This document shows positions 36,805 through 44,930 of a stretch of 64,000 bases of DNA, in pieces (the stretch's first letter is position 1; every line of letters starts with the position of its first letter). Below the pieces are notes generated by a model that did no database searches, was not told the DNA's origin, and was given only the letters and a program-made list of their open reading frames with translations. Position numbers and translations under genes: made by a program. The stretch covers positions 186,001 through 250,000 of the forward strand of contig NZ_LBIP01000018.1 in NCBI RefSeq assembly GCF_001280435.1, in the 5' to 3' direction. Source of the DNA: Mangrovimonas xylaniphaga. Its GTDB lineage: Bacteria > Bacteroidota > Bacteroidia > Flavobacteriales > Flavobacteriaceae.

Positions 36805-38247
36805 TTAATTATTTGGGAGTCTCAATAGTTTTTGGTCCTCCAAATACTGTTTTAAGGCAATCAGTGCCGCAATTTCAGCTTCTGTATGAAACTCAGCTTC
36901 CAAGGCTTTTGGATCGTAATATTTTTTGACAAAATGCGTGTCAAAATTTCCAGATCTAAAGGCTTCGTGTTTACAGACAAAGGTTCCAAATGGCAGGGTA
37001 GTAGCGACGCCTTTTACGTGATAATTGTCTATGGCTTCCAGCATTGTTTCAATAGCCTCTTCACGGGTGTTACCGTAAGTGATCAATTTTGAAAGCATAG
37101 GGTCGTAATAGATAGGAATGTCCATGCCTTCTTCAAAACCATTGTCAACCCTGATGTTTGGTCCTTCGGGAAGTTGGTAGGTTTCCAAATGACCTACACT
37201 AGGTAAAAAGTCGTTTAAAGGGTCTTCTGCATACACACGTAACTCTAAAGCGTGTCCTTTAATACTTAAATCCTCCTGTTTGATAGGAAGTACTTCTCCT
37301 TGAGCTACTTTTATTTGAAGTTCCACTAAATCCACTCCTGTAATCAATTCTGTTACGGGGTGTTCAACCTGTAATCTAGTGTTCATTTCCAAGAAGTAGA
37401 AGTTGTGTTGTTCATCCAATAAGAACTCCACGGTTCCAGCTCCCACATAGTCGCAGGCCTTGGCAACTTTTACAGCGGCTTCACCCATTCTATCGCGAAG
37501 GACGGGCGTTAATACCGAAGAAGGCGCTTCTTCAACCACCTTTTGGTGACGACGTTGTACACTACATTCTCGTTCAAATAAATGAACAACATTGCCGTGG
37601 GTATCTGCCATCACTTGAATTTCAATATGCCTTGGAGAGGCCACGTATTTTTCAATAAACACCGATCCGTCTCCAAAGGCTGAGGTTGCCTCACTAATGG
37701 CGCGTGTCATTTGGGATTCCAAGTCTTTTTCGGAATCTACCACACGCATGCCTTTTCCACCACCTCCCGCAGAAGCCTTGATTAAAATTGGGAAGCCAAT
37801 GTCTTTGGCAATTTCTTTGGCTTTATCAACATCGGTGATGGCTTTGTCAATACCGGGTACCATTGGGATGTCGTATTCCTTTACGGCATCTTTGGCTGCC
37901 AATTTACTTCCCATTATTTTTATGGCCTTCGACTTTGGACCGATAAAAGTGATGTTGTTGCTTTCACATAATTCAGCGAAATCGGCATTTTCACTTAAAA
38001 AACCATATCCCGGGTGAATGGCATCGACATTTAGTTCTTTAGCAACGGCAATTATTTTGTCACCTAGTAAATAGGATTGGTTGGAAGGGGCTTCTCCAAT
38101 CAGCACGGCCTCATCTGCAAATTTTACGTGAGGCGCATTGCGATCCACGGTAGAATAAACCGCCACCGTTTTGAGTCCCATTTTTTTTGCGGTTTTCATT
38201 ACCCGAATGGCAATTTCACCTCTATTGGCTACAAGTATCTTTTTCAT
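36805..38247 (-). CDS. Biotin carboxylase subunit of acyl-CoA carboxylase (AccC/PccA-like)
   Basis: 480 residues. ATP-grasp enzyme that carboxylates biotin with bicarbonate. Seen: MKKILVANRGEIAIRVMKTA at the start, the Gly-rich KASAGGGGKGMRVV loop (about 157), ERECSVQRRHQKVVEEAPS (about 230) and the EMNTRLQVEHPVTE active-site block (about 286). The biotin carrier is a separate gene upstream, so this is the split form of PccA. 45 bases separate it from the carrier gene. Confidence 0.93.
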   Translation of the reverse strand: MKKILVANRGEIAIRVMKTAKKMGLKTVAVYSTVDRNAPHVKFADEAVLIGEAPSNQSYLLGDKIIAVAKELNVDAIHPGYGFLSENADFAELCESNNITFIGPKSKAIKIMGSKLAAKDAVKEYDIPMVPGIDKAITDVDKAKEIAKDIGFPILIKASAGGGGKGMRVVDSEKDLESQMTRAISEATSAFGDGSVFIEKYVASPRHIEIQVMADTHGNVVHLFERECSVQRRHQKVVEEAPSSVLTPVLRDRMGEAAVKVAKACDYVGAGTVEFLLDEQHNFYFLEMNTRLQVEHPVTELITGVDLVELQIKVAQGEVLPIKQEDLSIKGHALELRVYAEDPLNDFLPSVGHLETYQLPEGPNIRVDNGFEEGMDIPIYYDPMLSKLITYGNTREEAIETMLEAIDNYHVKGVATTLPFGTFVCKHEAFRSGNFDTHFVKKYYDPKALEAEFHTEAEIAALIALKQYLEDQKLLRLPNN

Positions 38248-38291
38248 ATATATTTTGGGGTAAAGAGCAAAAACTTTAACTCTTTTCTTAA

Positions 38292-38774
38292 TTATTCAAA
38301 TTCTATTAACAACTGATTTTTTTCCACAGCATCTCCTTTGGCTACTGAAATGGATTTGATGACTCCATCTCTTGGAGAAGTAATGACATTTTCCATTTTC
38401 ATGGCCTCAAGAATCAGTAAAGGTGTGTTTTCCTTAACGCTGTCTCCAACGGCCACCGAAATATCAAGAATCAACCCTGGCATGGGTGCCTTAATTTCGT
38501 TAACATGTTTGGTGTTTCCCAAGGCAAACCCCATACTTTCAATGAGCGTATCCAAAGGACTGTGAATTTTTATGTTGTAACTATTATTGTTGATATTGAC
38601 CTGGTAGGTTCTGTTGTTGAAATCGGTATTGGTGATTTCTGCTTGGTATGATTTGTGGTTCCTAAGAACGTGATAGGCAGTGTTTGAAGTTTTAACGGCA
38701 TTTAATTGTGAAACCTCAGCTGTGTCCACTTCTAAGTCCAGCTGATTATTAACCGAAATTTTAAAATTTCCCAT
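38292..38774 (-). CDS. Biotin carboxyl carrier subunit
   Basis: 160 residues. The C-terminal domain (about 90-160) is a biotinyl domain with the invariant EAMKMEN; Lys126 is the biotinylation site. The N-terminal 90 residues are beta-rich and resemble the BT linker region that docks the carrier onto the carboxyltransferase in propionyl-CoA carboxylases. First gene of the three-gene carboxylase set, 45 bases before the biotin carboxylase. The spacing of 71 bases from the exonuclease upstream may hide a separate promoter, but no TAnnTTTG match was seen. Confidence 0.92.
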   Translation of the reverse strand: MGNFKISVNNQLDLEVDTAEVSQLNAVKTSNTAYHVLRNHKSYQAEITNTDFNNRTYQVNINNNSYNIKIHSPLDTLIESMGFALGNTKHVNEIKAPMPGLILDISVAVGDSVKENTPLLILEAMKMENVITSPRDGVIKSISVAKGDAVEKNQLLIEFE

Positions 38775-38845
38775 ATATTTTTGTTTAAGCGCTAAATATA
38801 GGGAATATAAAATGTATGTTTTTGAGAGAACTGTAATTTTTGCCT

Positions 38846-39532
38846 TTACAGGTTGAACATCTTGGAGAGGGTTAGTTTCTTTTTATTACTTAAAATAGCG
38901 GTAGTTTTTAGGAAAATAAGAGCGGTAATTAGGGCATCTCCTGCAGCGGTATGCCTATCGGAAACGTCCAAAATATAATTCTCGGCAATTTCGTCCAGCG
39001 TATAGGGTTTGTCGTATTGAATGAAATTGGATTTGATGCGTGTGGCTCTGTAAAGGTTCACCGTGTCCAAAACTTTATTTTTAAGAACGGGGAGTCCTTT
39101 TCGCTTCAGCATTTCGTTGATCATGGTCATATCAAAACGGGCATGATGGGCTACAATAATGGCGTTACCCACATATTCCAAAAATTGCTGAATAGCTTCA
39201 TCTTCACTAAAGGTCACAATGCGTTCGTGTTTAAGGATTCCGTGGATTTCCACCGTTTTTTCATTGAAACGCTCCTGACGGATATAGGTTTCGAAAGTAT
39301 TGGAAACATTGATCTGTCTGTTAACAATCTCTACGGCCCCGATACAAAGTACCCTGTCGATGTTATAATCGAAACCTGTAGTTTCGGTATCCAAAACTAC
39401 GAAGCGGCTGGTTTGTAAATCCAGTTCAGGTTCGTGGTCAAAAAGTGCAGCATAACGCTCCCAATAGTCGGGGTAGTAAGACTTGGGAGTCTCGGTGTTT
39501 TTTGATTTATTTCTTCTAAAAAAACTTAGCAT
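38846..39532 (-). CDS. DEDDh 3'-5' exonuclease (DnaQ/PolC-type)
   Basis: 228 residues. Exo I VVLDTETTGFD (about 45-55), Exo II with HHARFDMTMI (Asp, about 133) and Exo III DRHTAAGDA (His and Asp, about 193-201) form the DEDDh set. No polymerase part is attached. It lies 7 bases after the cNMP/CBS/DUF294 gene, so both are translated from one transcript. A DNA proofreading subunit is less likely than a small nuclease for RNA or damaged DNA. The N-terminal 35 residues precede the exonuclease fold. Confidence 0.9.
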   Translation of the reverse strand: MLSFFRRNKSKNTETPKSYYPDYWERYAALFDHEPELDLQTSRFVVLDTETTGFDYNIDRVLCIGAVEIVNRQINVSNTFETYIRQERFNEKTVEIHGILKHERIVTFSEDEAIQQFLEYVGNAIIVAHHARFDMTMINEMLKRKGLPVLKNKVLDTVNLYRATRIKSNFIQYDKPYTLDEIAENYILDVSDRHTAAGDALITALIFLKTTAILSNKKKLTLSKMFNL

Positions 39533-39539
39533 GGCACGA

Positions 39540-41459
39540 TTATAAAAGGTGACCTAGGTTAAAGCGCATTTTGATGTATTCCTGAACGTTGTTAATAGTT
39601 TTAAAGCAACGTTTTAATTTCAATTTTTCCTCTTTTGTCATGGTTTCCAATTTAATGAAACGGCCATCGTCGTTATTGATGAGTCCATGTTTGGTCCTAA
39701 ATTTAAGAATAGCCTTAAAAGAATAGGAGCAGGCTAAAAAGAGTTCCTTGTTTTCAGGAACCAGTTCTGCCAATTTTTCAAAACGTTCTCCCGTGTTGGT
39801 GATGGTCTTGATTTGATAGTTCAACGTCAACAATCTTGCAGCATCTATAAGTGGCATCAGACCTCGCTTTTTAATGTCGAAGAAGTCCTTGTATTCACCG
39901 TCACTTTCTACCAAGAACTGTCTGAAAAATCCTAAAGGAGAGGCGCTTCTCAAGGCATTGGTTCCCAATTTAGACATGAACAGAGAATTGTTTTTTGTAA
40001 TCTTCAAGGTATGTTCCGCCAAAGCATTGGTTAACAAAGCATCCCCATAACTGATATCGAAATCAAAAAAGATGGAAGAGAGTAGTATTTCGTCATTTCC
40101 TGTATTGGTTGTCCATTTAGTAAATTGAGCTTTCCACTCATCGAGACTTAAACACCATCTTGGGTTTTTGGCCATCATATCGGCATTACAGAATTCAAAT
40201 CCGACAGTATTCAGGCGCTTGTTGACCCTTTTAGCCAGTTTTAGAAAGTATGCTCTAACGTCTTCCAAACGATCGGGACTTACATTTTCAAAAACAATGG
40301 CGTTGTCCTGATCGGTTTGAAGTAATTGTTCTTTGCGTCCTTGACTTCCTAAGGACATCCAAGCGAATTTCACCGGAGGTTCTTCTTTCATCTTTTCCAA
40401 ACAACGCTCAATGATCCGTTTGATGGTGGCATCATTAAGCTCAAAAATGATTTTGCTGGTATGTGTAAGCGGAATATTGGACTTGATATATCCTCGAAGT
40501 AAAAGGGTGATGTTTTCCCTGATGCGTTTGAGATCTTTGGTGTTGTTTGATCGCTGAATAGCTTTCATCAATACCGAAGGGCTATTTCCCTGTAACAACA
40601 CTATATCATGGTCTGAAACCAGACCTACTATTTTGCTGTTTGGTGTACCATCCTCAGTAATACATAAATATCCAATTTGATGTTTCATCATGGAAATTTG
40701 GGCCTGTGCAATGGTAATGTTTTTAGGGTAACAAAGCACAGGACTGCTCATGATTTTGGACGCACTCTCGTTAATGGTATGAAGCCCAGTCACTACTTTT
40801 TTGCGTAAATCCTTATCGGTAATCATCCCAATTGGCAAATCGTTCTCTTCAATAATCACAGAACCAATATTGTGCTCGTCCATGATCTTGGCGATGGTCT
40901 TGATTCTCGTATTGGGTGTGGCCGTTACAATTTTCTTGGTGTATTTTATTGGCTGCAATTCAAAAAGATTACTGCTAGCCTCAACACTGGCCGTGCTTTC
41001 CGAAAAAAACTCCAAGTGGTGTTTTTTGGTGAACGGATTTTCGGTATGGGAAGCAAAACTTTCTATAAGATAATTACCGATGTTTTTGTTTTTGGCAGCC
41101 AAAGGCCTGAACAGTTCAATAGGAATGCCATAAAGGATGGATTCTTCATCGGTAACGGAAGTAATGGCATAATTTTCTTGGGCAAACAATGGCCGAAGCC
41201 CAAAAACATCACCTTCGTCAAATTTGTCAATAACTTCCGAAGAGCCATAATTGCCTTTTATCAAGACCACAGCTCCTTTGTGTATGATATAAAAATGGTC
41301 CTGTAACGGGCTGTCTTTTTCATAGATCACTTTTCCCTTTTCCAAATAGGTAATGGTCACTTGTTTGGCAATTTCCAAAAGGTCCGATTTCTTCACCAAA
41401 TCAAAAGGAGGGAAGCGTTTTAAAAAGTCGGCAATACGTTCGGCTATGGTATTTTTCAT
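39540..41459 (-). CDS. Putative signalling nucleotidyltransferase: cNMP-binding, CBS pair, DUF294
   Basis: 639 residues. In order: a cyclic-nucleotide-binding domain (about 1-140), two CBS motifs that could bind adenyl nucleotides (about 175-300), a DUF294 nucleotidyltransferase domain with GSQGRKEQLLQTDQDNAIV (about 371-389), where the GS and the DxD acid pair are present, and a C-terminal DUF294_C helical part. This is the GlnD-related layout of a nucleotide-sensing enzyme that would uridylylate or adenylylate a protein. The target is not known. It is followed by a DEDDh exonuclease and preceded by PrsW in a tight gene set. Confidence 0.9.
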   Translation of the reverse strand: MKNTIAERIADFLKRFPPFDLVKKSDLLEIAKQVTITYLEKGKVIYEKDSPLQDHFYIIHKGAVVLIKGNYGSSEVIDKFDEGDVFGLRPLFAQENYAITSVTDEESILYGIPIELFRPLAAKNKNIGNYLIESFASHTENPFTKKHHLEFFSESTASVEASSNLFELQPIKYTKKIVTATPNTRIKTIAKIMDEHNIGSVIIEENDLPIGMITDKDLRKKVVTGLHTINESASKIMSSPVLCYPKNITIAQAQISMMKHQIGYLCITEDGTPNSKIVGLVSDHDIVLLQGNSPSVLMKAIQRSNNTKDLKRIRENITLLLRGYIKSNIPLTHTSKIIFELNDATIKRIIERCLEKMKEEPPVKFAWMSLGSQGRKEQLLQTDQDNAIVFENVSPDRLEDVRAYFLKLAKRVNKRLNTVGFEFCNADMMAKNPRWCLSLDEWKAQFTKWTTNTGNDEILLSSIFFDFDISYGDALLTNALAEHTLKITKNNSLFMSKLGTNALRSASPLGFFRQFLVESDGEYKDFFDIKKRGLMPLIDAARLLTLNYQIKTITNTGERFEKLAELVPENKELFLACSYSFKAILKFRTKHGLINNDDGRFIKLETMTKEEKLKLKRCFKTINNVQEYIKMRFNLGHLL

Positions 41460-41494
41460 AGTACTAAATTAACAAAAAGAATGCTGCCCAATCC

Positions 41495-42175
41495 CTATTT
41501 TGGGACTTTAAATTTAGAATTTTCCTGATGGGTTTTGATGGCTTTTCTGGAGAGGACAATTCCCAATAACAACGAGATGACAGCCCCAATCCAGATGCCA
41601 GGAACAAAATGGATGAACAGGAAGAAATCGTAAGCGCCATGGAACAGAATCGCAAAAAACAAGCCTGCCAAATTCAACTTGATACGGCTTTTTGAGAATT
41701 TTGCTTTCCCCATGAAATAGCCCATGATAATTCCGAAAGTGGCATGTGCAGGAACTGCTGAAAATGCCCTAATCAAGGCAATTTGATAACCTCCTTCCAA
41801 AACATACATGATGTTTTCAGTAGCGGCAAATCCCATGGAAACCATAACGCTGTACATGATGCCATCGTAGGGTTCGTTGAAATCGGCTTTGGTTTGGGCA
41901 TAATAGCGCACAATGATGTATTTGCTGAATTCTTCGGTAAGCCCAACCACAAAGAAGGCCTTTATAAATTGCTCAAAAATGCTGTAGCTATTATTGAGAG
42001 GGAGTATCATGTCGAAACCAAAATACAGGATACTGGTGATGATGATACTCACGATGCTTCCCAGTAAAAAACTGAACAACAAAAGATGTTTGGGTTCTTT
42101 TTCGTATTTGTCCTTTAAGTAAACATAAATAATGATAATGAATACTGGCGCCGTGGCCATAAGAAGTAATTGCAT
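41495..42175 (-). CDS. PrsW family intramembrane metalloprotease-like protein
   Basis: 226 residues from the ATG at 42175; the frame begins at TTG 42178. Seven or so hydrophobic helices. Motif EEFSKY (about residues 72-77) is the PrsW glutamate pair, and His residues in AVPAHATFG and AILFHGAYDF (about 136 and 180) complete the active site. PrsW-type proteases cleave anti-sigma factors or other membrane proteins inside the bilayer. The substrate is not evident. It lies 10 bases after NUDIX and 35 before the DUF294 gene. Confidence 0.85.
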   Translation of the reverse strand: MQLLLMATAPVFIIIIYVYLKDKYEKEPKHLLLFSFLLGSIVSIIITSILYFGFDMILPLNNSYSIFEQFIKAFFVVGLTEEFSKYIIVRYYAQTKADFNEPYDGIMYSVMVSMGFAATENIMYVLEGGYQIALIRAFSAVPAHATFGIIMGYFMGKAKFSKSRIKLNLAGLFFAILFHGAYDFFLFIHFVPGIWIGAVISLLLGIVLSRKAIKTHQENSKFKVPK

Positions 42176-42185
42176 CAATTTTGGA

Positions 42186-42734
42186 TTATTGACGGTTTAT
42201 AATAGCTTCCAAAACCGTTTCGTAGTAAGCACGGTTGGAAGGCACAAAATGATCGTTGTTGCCGCTATTTTTTAAAAGCTCTTTGAAAGTGGCGATATCT
42301 ACCAATTTTAAAGCCTCCACCTCACCAGGTTGGGGCTTTAAAATTTCCAAAGGAACCTGTAATTCGGCGATATAGGTGTGGTGAAATTCATTATCCGTAA
42401 TACCAAAGGGGTAGGACTGAAAGCACTCAAAAACGCCAATTTTATCTAGGTCGGTTTGTTTTAGGTCTAGGCTTAATTCTTCCTGCGTTTCACGAATGGC
42501 AGCTTCTTCAATGCTTTCACCCGCATCTACATGACCTGCCACGGAAACATCCCACATGCCTGGGCAAATGGCTTTTTCAAAACTGCGTTGTGCCAATAAA
42601 ATGTCTCCATTTTTGGTGTATAGCCATATATGTGCCGTGTTGTGGTAATGCCCTTTGGTGTGGATTTCGGATTTTGGACAGGATACTCCGGTAAGTGTCC
42701 CTTCTTTGGTTACAATGTCTATAAGTTCGTCCAT
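42186..42734 (-). CDS. NUDIX hydrolase
   Basis: 182 residues. Nudix box GHVDAGESIEEAAIRETQEELSL-type motif (Gly at about 66, then REx2EE) is intact, so metal binding and diphosphate hydrolysis are expected. The N-terminus ELIDIVTKEGTLTGVSC and the HIWLYTKNGDILLAQRS strand resemble the YfcD/IDI-like group, which includes enzymes annotated as isopentenyl-diphosphate isomerase. The substrate is unknown. It is probably the first gene of the transcript running to the carboxylase. Confidence 0.9.
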   Translation of the reverse strand: MDELIDIVTKEGTLTGVSCPKSEIHTKGHYHNTAHIWLYTKNGDILLAQRSFEKAICPGMWDVSVAGHVDAGESIEEAAIRETQEELSLDLKQTDLDKIGVFECFQSYPFGITDNEFHHTYIAELQVPLEILKPQPGEVEALKLVDIATFKELLKNSGNNDHFVPSNRAYYETVLEAIINRQ

Positions 42735-42750
42735 GCTGTATATAAAACAA

Positions 42751-42772
42751 GATTCCCGCTTTCGCGGGAATA
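42751..42772. terminator. Hairpin after the M42 peptidase gene
   Basis: ATTCCCGC (42752-42759) and GCGGGAAT (42764-42771) pair across TTTC. On the minus strand CTTGTTTT follows, a weak U-tract. It lies between the M42 stop and the NUDIX start, so it may end or attenuate the M42 transcript. Similar CCCGC hairpins recur in Bacteroidota genomes. Confidence 0.5.
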
Positions 42773-42774
42773 AG

Positions 42775-43863
42775 TTAATTAAAATATGAGAAAGTTTCTC
42801 CGTCTTTTATTTGTAATAAGGTTTCATAAATCAATCGAATGACGTTTTCAACATCGTCTCTGTGTACCATTTCCACAGTAGTGTGCATATAGCGCAACGG
42901 TAAGGAAATAAGTGCAGAGGCTACACCTCCATTACTATATGCAAAAGCATCGGTGTCGGTTCCTGTTGCACGTGATAAAGCCGATCTTTGGAACGGTATT
43001 TTGTTAGCTTCGGCGGTATCAGTAATTAAATCGCGTAATTTTTGTTGTACTGCAGGTGCATAAGCCACTACAGGTCCCAATCCTAATTCCAAATGACCTT
43101 CTTTCTTTTTGTCGATCATTGGCGTTGTGGTATCGTGGGTTACATCGGTAACAATGGCCACATTTGGTTTGATGGTTTGGGTAATCATTTCAGCACCACG
43201 CAATCCAATTTCTTCCTGAACTGAATTGGTGATATAGAGTCCGAAAGGTAATTCCTTTTTGTTTTCTTTTAATAAACGGGCCACTTCCGCAATCATAAAA
43301 CCTCCCATTCGGTTGTCCAAGGCACGACATACAAATTTATCGCCGTTTAAGATGTGGAATTCATCTGGATAGGTAATCACGCATCCCACGTGCACCCCCA
43401 TGCTTTCAACTTCGGCTTTGTCTTTGGCTCCAACATCTATGGTGATGTTTTCTATTTTTGGAGTTTCTTCCTTAGCTCTATCACGGGTGTGGATAGCAGG
43501 CCATCCAAAAACCCCTTTTACAATCCCTTTTTTCGTGTGGATATTAACAATTTTACTCGGTGCAATTTGGTGATCGCTACCTCCATTTCTAATGACGTGG
43601 ATCAATCCGTTGTCTGTAATATAATTTACATACCAAGAAATTTCATCGGCGTGTCCTTCAATAACCACTTTGTATTTGGCTTCAGGATTGATAACTCCTA
43701 CAGCAGTTCCGTAGGTGTCAGTAATGAATTCATCCACATAAGGTTTTAGGTAGTCCATCCAAAGTTTTTGGCCTTCCCATTCGTAACCTGTTGGAGATGC
43801 ATTGTTTAAATAGTTTTCTAGGAATTCTAATGATTTTTTATTGAGTAAGCTGTCGTTTGCCAT
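42775..43863 (-). CDS. M42 family metallopeptidase
   Basis: 362 residues, the usual length of the aminopeptidase (FrvX/glutamyl aminopeptidase) family. Metal ligands are seen in GHADEISW (about 70), CRALDNRMGGF (about 183), VQEEIGLRGAE (about 216), the VTDVTHDTT block (about 240) and the C-terminal MHTTVEMVHRDD (about 331). Such enzymes form large tetrahedral complexes and trim short peptides in the cytoplasm. Its own -7 element sits upstream; the ABC ATPase gene is divergent. Confidence 0.93.
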   Translation of the reverse strand: MANDSLLNKKSLEFLENYLNNASPTGYEWEGQKLWMDYLKPYVDEFITDTYGTAVGVINPEAKYKVVIEGHADEISWYVNYITDNGLIHVIRNGGSDHQIAPSKIVNIHTKKGIVKGVFGWPAIHTRDRAKEETPKIENITIDVGAKDKAEVESMGVHVGCVITYPDEFHILNGDKFVCRALDNRMGGFMIAEVARLLKENKKELPFGLYITNSVQEEIGLRGAEMITQTIKPNVAIVTDVTHDTTTPMIDKKKEGHLELGLGPVVAYAPAVQQKLRDLITDTAEANKIPFQRSALSRATGTDTDAFAYSNGGVASALISLPLRYMHTTVEMVHRDDVENVIRLIYETLLQIKDGETFSYFN

Positions 43864-43921
43864 AGATATTAGTTGTTAGATTTCCGTAAAAATACTAGGA
43901 TTTCTTCAGTTTCAACATTAG

Positions 43922-43929
43922 CAAAACTA
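43922..43929 (-). promoter_or_regulatory. -7 promoter element of the M42 peptidase gene
   Basis: Minus strand TAGTTTTG matches TAnnTTTG; transcript start near 43916, leader about 53 bases. The 135-base divergent region also holds TATATTTT (43948-43955), a weak -7 candidate for the ABC gene on the plus strand. Confidence 0.4.
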
Positions 43930-43998
43930 TTTTTTGTAACAAAACCTTATATTTTTACACTTATAACCTCTAAAACAGAACTGCTAAATAATATACCT

Positions 43999-44886
43999 AT
44001 GAAATTAGTCATTAAAGATCTTACTAAAACCTATAAAAATGGGGTAAAAGCCATTGATAATTTAAGTCTGGAAATAGGCACCGGAATGTTTGGTTTATTG
44101 GGGCCAAACGGAGCGGGAAAGTCATCTTTAATGCGAACCATAGCCACCCTTCAGAGTCCAGATTCCGGCTCTATCATGTTTGGAGACATCAATGTGTTGG
44201 AAGATAAAATGGCATTGCGAAAAGTGTTGGGATATTTACCGCAATCGTTTGGAGTGTACCCTAAAATGTCGGCCGAAGCACTTTTGGATTATTTTGCCAC
44301 TTTAAAGGGCGTATCCTCCAAGGTTGATCGTAATGCCTTGGTTCGGGAGGTTTTGGAGATTACCAATCTTTATGATGTAAGAAAGAAGCATGTTGCAGGT
44401 TATTCGGGAGGTATGAAACAGCGTTTTGGTATTGCACAGCTGCTATTGAACAATCCTAAGCTGATCATCGTTGATGAACCCACGGCAGGTTTGGATCCGG
44501 CAGAAAGACACCGCTTTTTAAATGTTTTACGAGAAGTCGGGACTAATTGTACCGTCATTTTTTCAACCCATATTGTGGAAGACGTAAAGGAATTGTGCAC
44601 GGATATGGCTATTTTAAATGGTGGGAAAATTTTAATGCAAGCTACGCCAACCCAGGCAAGGGAATCACTTAGAGGAAAGATTTGGACCAAAGTTGTAGAG
44701 CGTGACGAGTTGGAGCAAATGGAAGCTATGTACAATGTACTTTCTTCTAATTACAATGAAGATAATACCTTGAATATTCGGGTGCATTCAGACACACTTC
44801 CAGCCGATGATTTTGTTGCTGCCGAACCGCAATTGGACGATGTATATTTTATAGCCTTGAAACAGGACGAACCAATAGATTCCTAA
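43999..44886 (+). CDS. ABC transporter ATP-binding protein
   Basis: 295 residues from the ATG at 43999; the frame is open back to 43873 but that part falls in the divergent promoter region. Walker A GPNGAGKSS (35-43), signature YSGGMKQR (about 135), and Walker B LIIVDEPTAGLDPAE are present, with an H-loop in STHIVED. It is of the ABC-2 exporter group. The next gene, 44 bases on, encodes a permease fused to an M1 peptidase, so it is the energising partner. Cytoplasmic side of the inner membrane. Confidence 0.93.
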   Translation: MKLVIKDLTKTYKNGVKAIDNLSLEIGTGMFGLLGPNGAGKSSLMRTIATLQSPDSGSIMFGDINVLEDKMALRKVLGYLPQSFGVYPKMSAEALLDYFATLKGVSSKVDRNALVREVLEITNLYDVRKKHVAGYSGGMKQRFGIAQLLLNNPKLIIVDEPTAGLDPAERHRFLNVLREVGTNCTVIFSTHIVEDVKELCTDMAILNGGKILMQATPTQARESLRGKIWTKVVERDELEQMEAMYNVLSSNYNEDNTLNIRVHSDTLPADDFVAAEPQLDDVYFIALKQDEPIDS

Positions 44887-44930
44887 GCAAACAGGAAAGT
44901 CTTGTCATTTTCTAATTTAAAAATACATCT

